A stretch of DNA of 64,000 nt from Sebastes aleutianus (Eukaryota > Chordata > Actinopteri > Perciformes > Sebastidae): contig CAKAKS010000072.1 in NCBI GenBank assembly GCA_916700875.1, positions 34,635,072-34,699,071 on the forward strand, written 5' to 3'. The stretch's first letter is position 1; each line of letters starts with the position of its first letter. The position numbers and the translations under genes are program-made. Shown here in pieces: positions 11,084 through 22,824 of the stretch. The notes below the pieces were generated by a model. It was not told the origin of the DNA and made no database searches. It worked only from the letters and a program-made list of their open reading frames with translations.

Positions 11084-13140
11084 GGACATCATCATATCAA
11101 TACATTTTAATGGCTTGTTGTTGATTAGAGTGGCAATAACAGATGAGCTGCCCACAGTTATCATGATACATTATATTACCTATTAACCCACAATACACCA
11201 GGAGCTGTGAAGGAAAACAGCCCATAAATGGCAAAAAAAATCATATTGATCCATTATGAATAACAGCATTTTAAAGAAAATTAAGTAGTATATGTCATAT
11301 TGCAGTGTTTTAGCCCTTTTTAACCACTCACAGCAGCATATACAAGTGTGTCATTGATGGGAAAAGACATACAAAAGACAGACGTGTTGCACTTTCCAAT
11401 TGGTGCAAATTAACAGAAAAGCAAATCATTTTGTTCAATTTATAGGACATTTTTATGAAAACTGTGTATCATGATTAACAAATGGCAAAAGAGTGTGTGC
11501 AACGTTTTTGGCATGTTGATGTTAAGATAAGATAAGATAAGATAAGATATTCCTTTATTACTATTTACAATGACATTTTAGGACATCATCATATCAATAC
11601 ATGTAATGGCTTGTTGTTGATTAGAGTGGCAATAACAAATGAGCTGTTGTAGGCTATATTGCCCACAGTTATCATGATACAGGCACATTATATTACCTAT
11701 TAAACCCAGTGAAGGAAAAACAGCCCATAAATGGCAACATAATCATATTGATCCAAGTCATTGTGAATAACATCATTGTTGCAGTGTTTTAGCCCTTTTT
11801 AACCACTCAAAGCAGCATATACAAGTGTGTCATTGATAGGTTTAATGTAACTATTTAAAATGACATTTTAGGACATCATCATATCAATATATTTTAATGG
11901 CTTGTTGTTGATTAGAGTGGCAATAACAGATTAGCTGTTGTATATCATGATACAGACACATTATATTACCTAAGCAGCCCATAAATGGCCAAATAATCAT
12001 ATTAATCCAAGTCATTGTGAATGCAGCAGCATTTTAAAGAAAACTGAAATGAAGTAGTATATGTCATATTGCAGTGTTTTAGCCTTTTTTAACCACTCAC
12101 AGCAGCATATACAAGTGTGTCATTGATAGTAAAAGACATACAAAAGACTGAAGAAATACCTATATTAACCCAGTGAAGGAAAACAGCCAATAAATGGCAA
12201 CATAATCATATTGATCCAAGTCATTGTGAATAACGGCATTTTAAAGAGAAGTGAAATGAAGTAGTATGTCATACTGCAGTGTTTTAGCCTTTTTTAACCA
12301 CTCACAGCAGCATATACAAGTGTGTCATTGATAGGCAAAGACATACAAAAGACAGAAGAAATAGGGGATGTGTTGCACCTTTTCAATCGGTGCAAATTAA
12401 CAGAAAAGCTATGTTCAATTTATAGGACATTTTATTAAAACTGTGTATCGTGATTAACAAATGGCAAAAAAGAGTGTGTGCAATGTTTTGGCATGTTAAT
12501 GTTAAGATATTCCTTTATTAGTCCCACAGTGCGGAAATTTGCTAATTTGCAGTTTACAGCAGCAAAGAGGGGATACTGCAGAAACAAGAAGCAGCAGTAA
12601 AAACAAAAATCAAGATACAACACAGTGCAAAAAGCAAAACAAAAGTACTAATGTAAATGTTGATCGGCATGTCTGTCCCACTCCTGTTCGTGACTAATCA
12701 CAGATAACTCATCACATTGGCCTTTATAATAATGTCATTACTACAGTTGATGGAGGCAGGTTTTGATGGTAAACAGTAGGGATGCACCGATATTGGGCCG
12801 ATACTGACTCAAAAGCTGGATCAGGTAGCGGTGACAATGGGGCCAATCTATTACATTCAATTCAATGTTTAAATACTATATACATCATATACTGGTATTT
12901 TATCGGGACTGAAAAAGTCGGATCGGTGCATCCCTAAAAGCAAATTACTATGTGAAATGTGTAGGACACTGTGTGCAAGTGAATCCTTAACAAATGGCAA
13001 AAGAGTGTGTGTAATATATTGGCATGTTGATGTTGTTTGGCAAGTTTGTCCCACTCGTGTTCGTGACTAATCACAGATAACTCATCAAGTTGGCTTTATA
13101 ATAATGTCAGACATCAGTAATTCCTCCAGTTGTGGTAAAC
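11084..13140 (+). repeat. Locally tandem-duplicated block in ttyh3 intron 1
   Basis: The phrase 'ggacatcatcatatcaat' followed by 'ggcttgttgttgattaga' recurs at about 11084, 11581 and 11872. Each is followed by ordered matches including 'cccataaatggcaa', 'cagcagcatatacaagtg' and 'tcattgata'. A fourth partial unit starts near 12155. The downstream phrase 'gttcgtgactaatcacagat' occurs at about 12690 and 13060. Unit length varies from about 290 to 500 bases, with internal deletions. The tail containing 'agatattcctttatta' resembles a fish retroelement end, so at least part of the unit may be mobile-element derived. Confidence 0.8.
12777..12935. mobile_element. 159-bp hAT-like MITE (TAGGGATGCACCGAT termini)
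   Basis: Left end TAGGGATGCACCGATATTGG; right end GATCGGTGCATCCCTA, its inverted repeat. It belongs to the same family as 14771-14855 and the half copy at 21046. Confidence 0.85.
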
Positions 13141-13314
13141 GGTATAAGCAGCAAGGACTGTGGCTACTGAACCTTCATCTTACTAATATGTTTGGTGAAA
13201 TGACACCGTTATTAGCCGTTTTCTAGCTCTGCCTGTCATGACAGGGGGTGTGAATTGTGCATGAAGTCATTTATGTGCCCCGTTAACCCACAACGGTCGT
13301 AAATTTCTCTACAG

Positions 13315-13374
13315 TGTCCGTGTGAGGAATCGGTTCAGAGAGTGAAGTGACAGCCGGCAGGTAGCTAAATCAGG
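13315..13374 (+). other. ttyh3: ttyh3 5' UTR segment of the ATG exon
   Basis: Runs from a pyrimidine-rich acceptor ('aaatttctctacag') to the start codon. The context 'tcaggATGG' is acceptable for initiation. No upstream ATG lies in this 60-base segment. Confidence 0.6.
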
Positions 13375-13665
13375 ATGGCGGCCGTGGTGAACTACTCTCC
13401 GCCTTGGTGGGTGAATCTGCTCCACCGGATGCCTCATTTCAACATCGAATTCCAGCTTGTGAGCAGCGACTTCAGACCGGAGGACTCTGAGTACCAGAAG
13501 GTAAGACGAATAATTACCTCCCACTCGGAATTCATCATCCCCTTCATCATGCAGCATCACCTTATCATCCCACCTTCTGCCCACACTGTATAATTTCACA
13601 GGAGAGTGGCCGAGTGGTGACCGAGGCTGTACTGTTGTGGGTTTCCTCCCTACATCGATCAATGC

Positions 13666-13711
<46 letters not shown>

Positions 13712-16700
13712 GGAGAGAAATGTCCTTGAATCAAGACACTCTACCTGCTCCATCATTGTTATGGATATATGCAGTGCAGAATTTATTAGTTGGTTAATCG
13801 ATAGTCAGGTGGTTATCAACCTGGGGTTATGACATCCCCGGTCATATTGTACACTTATTTAACAATTATGCAAAAAAAGTGCAAAACACTTGATTTCTTC
13901 ATATTTCCATATCAAAATCCAATCATCTTTTCTTCCTGTATCTCTTCTTCCCAAAATATGACATGTGCTCCATAACAGTGATGGCGATAAGGGAGGTATG
14001 TGTGGAGCATGGATGTATAAAGAGAACTGGATACAGCGTTAGAGGCGAGGCCCCGTTCATGACCACGACGGTTGCTTAGTAGCGCATGAAGCAAAGAATA
14101 CCTGGATCATCCAGCGATCTTCTGCATCCATTGGGCTCATAGAGCAGGCGCAGTAGCGTTTCCTATAACCCCGCCTCCCAGCCCTCGGTCCAGCCTCGGT
14201 CTGGGGCTCATTCACATGAACGGAGGAAGTGAAATAACTCTGGATTCAGCTATTAGTACATTAAACAACTTTTAGGACCTAATGATTTAAATAAGGGCTA
14301 TGAGAGTGTTCGTATTGGGAAGATGATTTACCTAAAAAAAAATTATCCGCTGAATTACAGACGTCTCTTTCCCAATGTAAGTCTATGGGAAAAGGTATTT
14401 TTGGGCCCATCACGTGATGGATACGGAAGTTGTAGTACCGCCATTTGGCCACTACGAAATGTGAAAGAATTAATTTAAATCTCTCTTGTAACTGTACACC
14501 GCTCAAATATTCAGTTTCACTGGGGAATACTCACAGTACAGAAGCTAAAGGCGCTCTTACTTCTGTTTTACTGGGACTTTAAGTAATTTTCCAATTCCAA
14601 TTTTCTGGTTCCAGTTTCTTAAATATGAGGATTTTCTGCTTGTATATCATTGTAAATTTAAAACCGATGGGCTTTGGGCTGTTGGTTGAACAACACAAGC
14701 AATTTAAGGGCACCATCTTGGGCTAACTTATGATGGACATTTTCACTATTTTATTATATTAACGATTAATTAGGGATGCACCGATCCAACTTTTTCAGTC
14801 GATCCCCCAGTATCTGCTCGATATCCGATCCGGTATCGTCATCGGTGCATCCCTACGATTAATCGATTAATTGAGAACAATAACCAGGAAGGAAAAACAG
14901 TCATTAGAATGAATTAAAAGCATAAAACTACTGGCAGTCATTGTGTGATAAAACACTGACTGAGTGTGCAGCGCCGCCTCAGAGAGCAGCTCTATCTCAG
15001 AGAGGGGCTTTGGCCCAGTTTTGCTGCATTTCATTTGAATCCTCAAACAAGGTGACTTCCAGGTCTCTGCACCAGAAAACACAGCCATGCGAACCCACAT
15101 AGAGCCGAGACGCATCGTTTAGAATCCCACATTTCATGGGCCGCAGTCACCCCTCAATGTAGTTTGCTGACATGTACGTACAGGGGGGAGAAGAGGGGAG
15201 GGAGGGCGTGCAAGTTCAAGAGCCGAGCGTGGGAAGGCACCCACGGCCATGGACAAGGGAGGGAGATGGGAACTGGGGAGAGGAGGAGTGGAGGCGAGAG
15301 GAGAGAGAGAGAGAGAAGACTCGATGAGCCATGGGAGGTGCTTCTAAATTGCCAAATAGCCACTTCCTGCGAGCTATTCAGTGTTTCTCTAAGGGCCTTT
15401 GTGAGTGTGTGTGTCAGTGTGTGTGACCACTGGAATTTTAAGGACCCCCTTTTTAGTCTAATTACATCCTGACATATTTTAGCAGACGGGGCTGTTTCTA
15501 TGTCACTGAGCATCCTGCACTATGATCATTATGTTTGTTTGTACCTTATTTGCAGTTGTGCATATTATATACTGTATATGCTGCATGTATATTACGCCGC
15601 ATACAGTATGTTCACTTTCTGTGTCAGTGCGTATTTAGCACTTCGTGTTGTTTGTCGAGGTGAGGTCACAGATCTCCCTCAGGGGTTGTGTGTGTGTGTG
15701 TGTGTGTGTGTTATTGTGTGTGTGAGTGTGTGAATATAGGGGTCCTATTCAGGGTGAAATCATTAATTCTGGCTAGACGGGGGGAGGTAGGGATAGAGGG
15801 TGAGAAGAACAAGAAGAGGGAGGTTGAATTGGATTGGGGGAGGGAGTGAGGAGGGAGGGAAAGGAGGGGGGGGGGGAGAGAGTGGGAAGGGGAGGGCTGT
15901 AGTCTGTTGTGAAAGAATGCTCTCTTTCTTTCTTTCACTCTTTCACTGAAGCCCGTCTTTAGATTGGCTCAGTATATCTGTCTCAAAGGCTTTCATGCAT
16001 CCACTCATCCAGCTGAGAAACGCGCACACACACACACACAAACAAGGTCCACTACACAGTGTCCTTCAGTGCACCGAGTCCGTCACCACAACACACACAA
16101 TAGAGAGAGAGATTCTTCTGTGTAGTGTTTTTCTTTCTGATGTGATTTGGCTCAGGTTCATTTGTATTCAGCTCCGAAGTTGCTCAAAAACTTTCTTCTC
16201 ACACAATGTCACTCACTCTCGTTCTATCCTATGCATGCAGACGTTTTTTTTTCACTCTTAAACACAATAAAAAAAAAACTGTTTAGCATTCATTCACAAG
16301 AGCAGTCGGTCTCTGATGACTTTGACTTTATTCGGGATGCTGACTCCGTGGCTTTTTGCAAGAAAACTGTTTTATTTTTTTTCCCGGGTGCCTGAAATAG
16401 GAGCTCTTATGCTGAGGTTCTGCAAGGCATTGGGATAGCTTGTGTGTCTATCTGTGTGTGAGTGCGTGCGTTCGTCTGTTTGTATTATGGCAGAATCGCA
16501 GAGTCAGCTACCAGCCACAGTCAAACAGCTGCAGAACATTACAGAGGAGTCATGTGACCTGTAATAACACATATTCCCAGCTGTGGAAAGTAAGTCTGTA
16601 ATTGGTATTTTGAATAGTATGCTACAGTTTGCACAGTGGAAGAAGTTATCTCACGGCATTTTGAAAAGGATCAAAGTGGATCAAACGGCAAAAGGCGCCA

Positions 16701-17468
16701 CTCTTGAATCTTTTTTTTGTATTTAAAGTATGGCTGTCAATTGATTCAAATATTTAATCGCAATCAATCGCATGATTGTCCATAGATAATTGCGATTAAT
16801 TCACATTTTTTATCTGTTTAAAATGTATCTTAAAGGGAGATTTGTCAAGTATTTAATACTCTTATCAACATGGGAGTGGGCAAATATGCTTGCTTTATGC
16901 AGTTGTATGTATATATTTATTAGGGCTGTCAAAGTTAAGTCGATAATAACGTTTAAATTTGTTTTAACGCCACTCATTTCTTTAACGGAGGTTGCAACGG
17001 GCTCAGTTTTGAAGCTAGAAGTGAAGATACTGACATCATATGAAACTAGAAAACCTAAGGAATCCATTGGTACTAACCATGTCATAGCTTGTTGCGAAGG
17101 AGGTTAAATAAAGCTGTTGGGGAGTAAAAACTGTGTCTTTATATAAATCAACAGCAACTGATCCAGGGCTGTTGATGTGTATGGGCTTAAAGTAACACGT
17201 GTAATCTGACTGAGGACCAGATCTCTGCAGCCACTTGCTCTCACTGCGTATGATGGCCGCTAGATTAACTGTCAGGCTGACAAACCGTCAGAGCAGATTA
17301 AGCATGGATCAATTAGCTACTAATAAGCGTGGTGATCTTGGGTCTGCATGTGTGTGTGTGTGTGTGTGTGTGCACATCTCTGCTACTGGAGATCAGCTTG
17401 CAGGCTGGAGGAGGGGCTACATTTTAAACGCCCAGGCACAGTGATCTACTTTCAATCTGTCCATTTAA

Positions 17469-17499
<31 letters not shown>

Positions 17500-20400
17500 C
17501 ACGCCTGTGAATGCGCGTGTGTGTTTGAGCTGACAGGATCAATCACTTCCACCTCGGTGAGTTGTCCTTGCACTCTCCATGCCTGTGTGTTACTCTGTAG
17601 TCGGGCCTTGCCTACTATCCTCTCAGCTTCTTTCCTGAGGCGCTGACTGACCTCCAGTTCACTCTGCTGTTATTCACCTGTACAGCCGGGTCAAAGAGCA
17701 ACCAAAACAATAGAGGCAAAATACGCAAAGGCCTTTGATGACCTGTGTGGCATATTTCTAATCTTTAAACTAGAGCTGTCAAAGTTAACGTGATAATAAT
17801 AACACCTTAACGCAAATTAGTTTTAACGGCACTCATTTTTTTTTAACACATTAACGCATCTTGCGATTTTTAGGTTGTTCAGTTTTAAAGCTAGGGAAGG
17901 AGCCTAAATAACGCTCCAAACTTGCGCTAAATTTTGGTGAGGAAAAACTGTCATGGCCATTTTCAAAGGCGTACCTTGACCTCTGACCTCAAGATATGTG
18001 AATGAAAATGGGTTCTATGGGTACCCACGAGTCTCCCCTTTATAGACATGCCCACTTTATGATAATCACATGCAGTTTGGGCCAAGTTATAGTCAAGTCA
18101 GCACACTGACACACTGACAGCTGTTATTGCCTGTTGGGCTGCAGTTTGCCATGTTATGATTTGACCATATATTTTATGCTAAATGCAATACCTGTGAGGG
18201 TTTCTGGACCATATTTGTCGTTGTTTTGTGTTAATTGATTTCCAATAATAAATATATACATACATTTATATAAAGCAGCATGTTTGCCCACTCCCATGTT
18301 GATAAGAGTATTAAATACTTGACAAACCTCCCTTTAAGGTACATTTTGAACAGATAAAAAATGTGCGATTAATTTGCGATTAATCGGATTAAATATTTTA
18401 ATCGATTGACAGCCCTAGAAATTATACACTTTCTCTATCATATTACTTTCCTCTATGTCACTGTATCTGTGTCATTCTTGTAGCATGATTTATGATGGAT
18501 GGATGTCATGGAAACATCCATGGTTTGATTCTCATTCTGCAAAGCTTAATGCATTTAACCCTATATGGTATATGGTATTAATCCCTGTCGTCGATTTTAA
18601 AGACACAAGAGATCAAACAATGCATTAGTGGAGCACAGTAGGCCTTAACCATAGCACTAAGCCTATAGATAATAACAGAGCATAATACCAGAGAATCTAC
18701 AGAGCTTATCTCCCCTCCCTCTCCCATCAGGATCCTTTCCTCCCGTCCTCCGCTCATCTACTTTTAACCTGTTGGAGAAAAGCAGTCTGGGAAAAAGCAA
18801 TCAACTGCGTTCCTCTCACTCAGCCCGGCTTTACCAACTGCTTTCCCATGAGAAAGTAATAACGTGGTAATGACAGAAACACAGAATTGACACATAAATG
18901 CAGGCTATTCCTTACGGGTGATTGTGTAACTCAAGTTGTAAAGGCGATAGAGCCACAATCACTTTATAATATTTAAACTAGGGCTGTCAATCGATTCAAA
19001 TATTTAATCGCGATTAATCACAATTGTATTGTCCACAGTTAATCGCAATTAATTGCAAATTAATCATACATTTTTTATCTGTTCAAAATGTACCTTAAAG
19101 GGACATTTTTCAAGTATTTAATACTCTTATCAACATGGGAGTGGGCAAATATGTTTTTGCTTTATGCAAATGTATGTATATATTTATTAATGGAAATCAA
19201 TTAACAACACAAAACAACCACAAATATTGTCCAGAAACCCTCACAGGTACTGCATCTAGCATAAAAAAATATGCTCTAAGCCCTAATTTAAGCTAAGGGT
19301 TAAAATTAAGCTAATGTTTTTTTTTAAGCTAAGGCTTTTCTCCACCACCTGAGTAGTGTGAACATTTAAAGTTTAATTTGAATGCTTGTAATTAATATCT
19401 CCTGGCTGTTGGCCTGTAGTTAGAGACCTCAGACAATAGAAGTACTTTGAGGCCTCAGCAGGGAGTGACTGAGGGTTGTGGTTTCGACTGCTGTTCGAAG
19501 AGTAGCCCTCATCTCTCCCTTAAGATGTCACATTACACCACTGCAGGTCACATCCTATTATATATCATATTATATCCTCTCTACTGTAGTGTTAGTGACC
19601 CAGTAGCCTGGCTGGATTGGCTGGCCTGGTTATACATCTGCTCACACTGTTCTTGGAAAACGCTGACCTTATGAGGCTGCATTGTTTCTCAATGTGAAAA
19701 GAGATTTGTGTCTTCGAAGATTAGCTAGTGAGTGACAGCATATCAGCTGGCTCTGGTGTGACTGGTTAGTCTGAGCAGTTCTGTGTTGTTTCTGAAGGAA
19801 TTTCCTAGGAAAATTAGCATGCCAAATCAGGCTCCAGAGATAACAAGCCAACCTTCAGATAAGCAACAAATCACATTTTGAATTAAAAATCCTATTTTAT
19901 TCTTAATGGAGATGTCAGTGTTTTTAGCCCTGTAGCAACGTGGGTCAATTGGTTGGTCGGTCCACGGTCTGCCATATCTCAACAATTATTAGATGGATAG
20001 CCAGGAACTTGTATACAGACATTCATGATATCCAGAGGATTGGAGGAGGAGGAGAGAGGATGTGCTCTGTCAAAGTGGTGCGATGATATTGGGTGTTACA
20101 GGGACTGTGATAAATGCAACGGCAGATCCCACTGTTCTGATTGCATAAAAAAGTCAACTTTCTTTACTCAGATTTTATGCATATGGGGGTGTGTTCTTTA
20201 TACAATGAATTTTTTAGCATGTTGAAGTTAGCATTTAGCTCAGGCTGTGTACATCTGCAAGCATGACTGTAGACTCTAAGGCCCTATTCAGACCTGGCAA
20301 CATGCGTCCTGAGTGATCCGATCACAAGTGGACAGCTTTAAGTACGTCTGTTAACACCTGGCATTAGGATGCGTCTCCACATGCGTCTTGAGTGGCCACT

Positions 20401-22342
20401 TGTGATTCGATCTCACTTCCTCGCTCTATATGCAAATAAACACGTAGTAAACACACGGCCAGTACAGCAGCCGTTGTGACGTAATATTACATGAATGTCA
20501 GTAGTAATATCCTACATATTCAGGAATTCTGGTATATTGTATCAACATCAAAATAAAAGTTTATTGTACCGGCAGTTGATAGGCGGTCCTTCATTGTGGT
20601 CCAGGACACATTCGAGTACACACTACTAAAAGAATGTGACCATATGTGGCCCAGACCACCTCTGAATGTGGTCTGAATGATCCGATCTCGGTGCGTCCTC
20701 AATGCGCCTTGAGTGTGTTCACACCTGTACTTAGAGCTGTCCACTTGTGATCCGATCACTGAGGACGCATGTTAATACCAGGTCTGAACAGGGCCTAAGG
20801 GGGCGTTCACATGTTGCGTCCACAACCCTGCAGAGGCATCAAAGTACTTCTATTGTCTGAGGTCTCTAACTACAAGCCTACAGCCAAGAGAAAAAGATAA
20901 ATGGATCTTGTAAATCCCTCAAAGTAGCTTTACTGCTCCATTTGTCTGTGTCAGATTGGCTGACTTTTCAACCTGATTTTGTCACGTCCTTGGACAGAAA
21001 GGGTGAAGCCAGTTAAGTCCGTGGGACAGATCGTAAAGCTCTGGGTTAGGGATGCACTGATCTGACTATTTCAGTCCGATACGATAGTGATATCTGGGCT
21101 TTGGGCTCAGCCAATAACGAGTACCGATACCATCCACCCATTATCTGTAACCGCTTATCCTATCCTTAGTCGCGGGGGGGCTGAAGCCGATCCCAGCTGA
21201 CATTGGGCGAAGGCGGGGTACACCCTGGACAGGTGGCCAGACTAACACAGGGCTGACACATAGAGACAGACAACCATTCACGCTCACATTCACACCTACG
21301 GGCAATTTAGAGTCAACGATTAACCTAACCTGCATGTCTTTGGACTGTGGGAGGAAACCGGAGAACCCGGAGAAAACCCACGCTAACACGGGGAGAACTT
21401 TGTAAAACAAATGGAACAAAGAAATACATAGATATGAATGTATTAAATTGTTATTTATTTAGGAATTACAATTCAAGTGTAAACCGTTTTAATGCGTCAA
21501 CACAACTTAAAAAGGAATGGCAATTAAAGTATATAATGTATATTAGTATACAAACATAGAAACCTTTTGGCTTGTGACCCCTCAAAATGAAATAAAGTCT
21601 TGTTACAAGCCCTCATCAACGGTTGTATATGTTTACTGATTTTGACCAGTTCACCAGATCTGTTTACTTTTTCCTCTTGTTTAGTTAATCATTTCTCGAG
21701 GCCTGAAGAGGTAAAATGATCCAGTAGTTAACTTTGAAAAAATGCATGGATTAAAGGAAAATCTGAAAAAAAATCTAAAGGATTTTGTGAGACAAAAATA
21801 CGTTACTGCTGTTAATCATCTTGCGACCCCTCAGATTTATCTTTTCGGTGTCCAGACCTCCAGGTTGGGAACCCCTGCTCCAGAATATTATGCTTTACAT
21901 TGCCAAGATGCAACATTTTAAGAAACAAAACATTATATTTAATGCATTCTTGACTATGACGTATATTTTGGCACATATACACTCATCCAATGCAGGCGCA
22001 AATTTACAGTAGAGGTGCATACATTGCCGCAGGGTGAGGAAATGGCTGGCTGGCAGTGAGGAAAAATTGAGGTCAGCACAAAAACCAGCAGTTAAGAAGC
22101 CTGGGAAGCCAGGAAGTCTGTGAAGATCTTGGAGATCCTCCGATTTTGTTATCAACCATGGAGGACTCCCCAGAATCCCACTGTTGCTGTTTCTAGCACA
22201 ACTGTGGCACAGTTCCTTTGTCTACTACTGTAAGTCGTCTAGCAGGTGGAGATTTTGGTTTTCCAGAAACGTGCCTTTGTCTCTCCACAGTCCTGCAGTA
22301 CAATGACTTTTCCAGACACTCCCAGAGGGGAAAGAAAAACAT

Positions 22343-22382
<40 letters not shown>

Positions 22383-22774
22383 CAAAAAAAGATTTCATCA
22401 GTTCCAGACAAATTGTTGTAGCAGCCCTCATCTCTGTCTTTACCCATTTCTCCCTTTTTAGTGTTCAGTTCAGTCATCTTCTTTCACATCTTCTTCCTTT
22501 TCTGTCTCTGCAGCCTCTTTTTTTTTGTTCCAAATATACCCCCTCCACACTTCTCCTTCTGTCTGCCCCCACCACCCCTTCCTTCTTTTACACTTCAAAG
22601 CTTTTAGAGGGTGTGTGATCTGTGTGGTGGGTCTCTAGCGCACACAGCTCCCCAACTGCATTGCTTCCGCTCACTCCATGGAGGTGTGCCTGTTTGATGG
22701 TGTGCAAATGTGTTTTTCATGGTATCTATCAAACACCCATTTAACAGACACTATTTTCTGGTCTCAAATAGCTG

Positions 22775-22824
<50 letters not shown>

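Noticed and set aside
13309..13734. 141-residue minus-strand ORF over the ttyh3 start exon
   Set aside because: Antisense of the first coding exon plus a CA repeat; no recognisable product.
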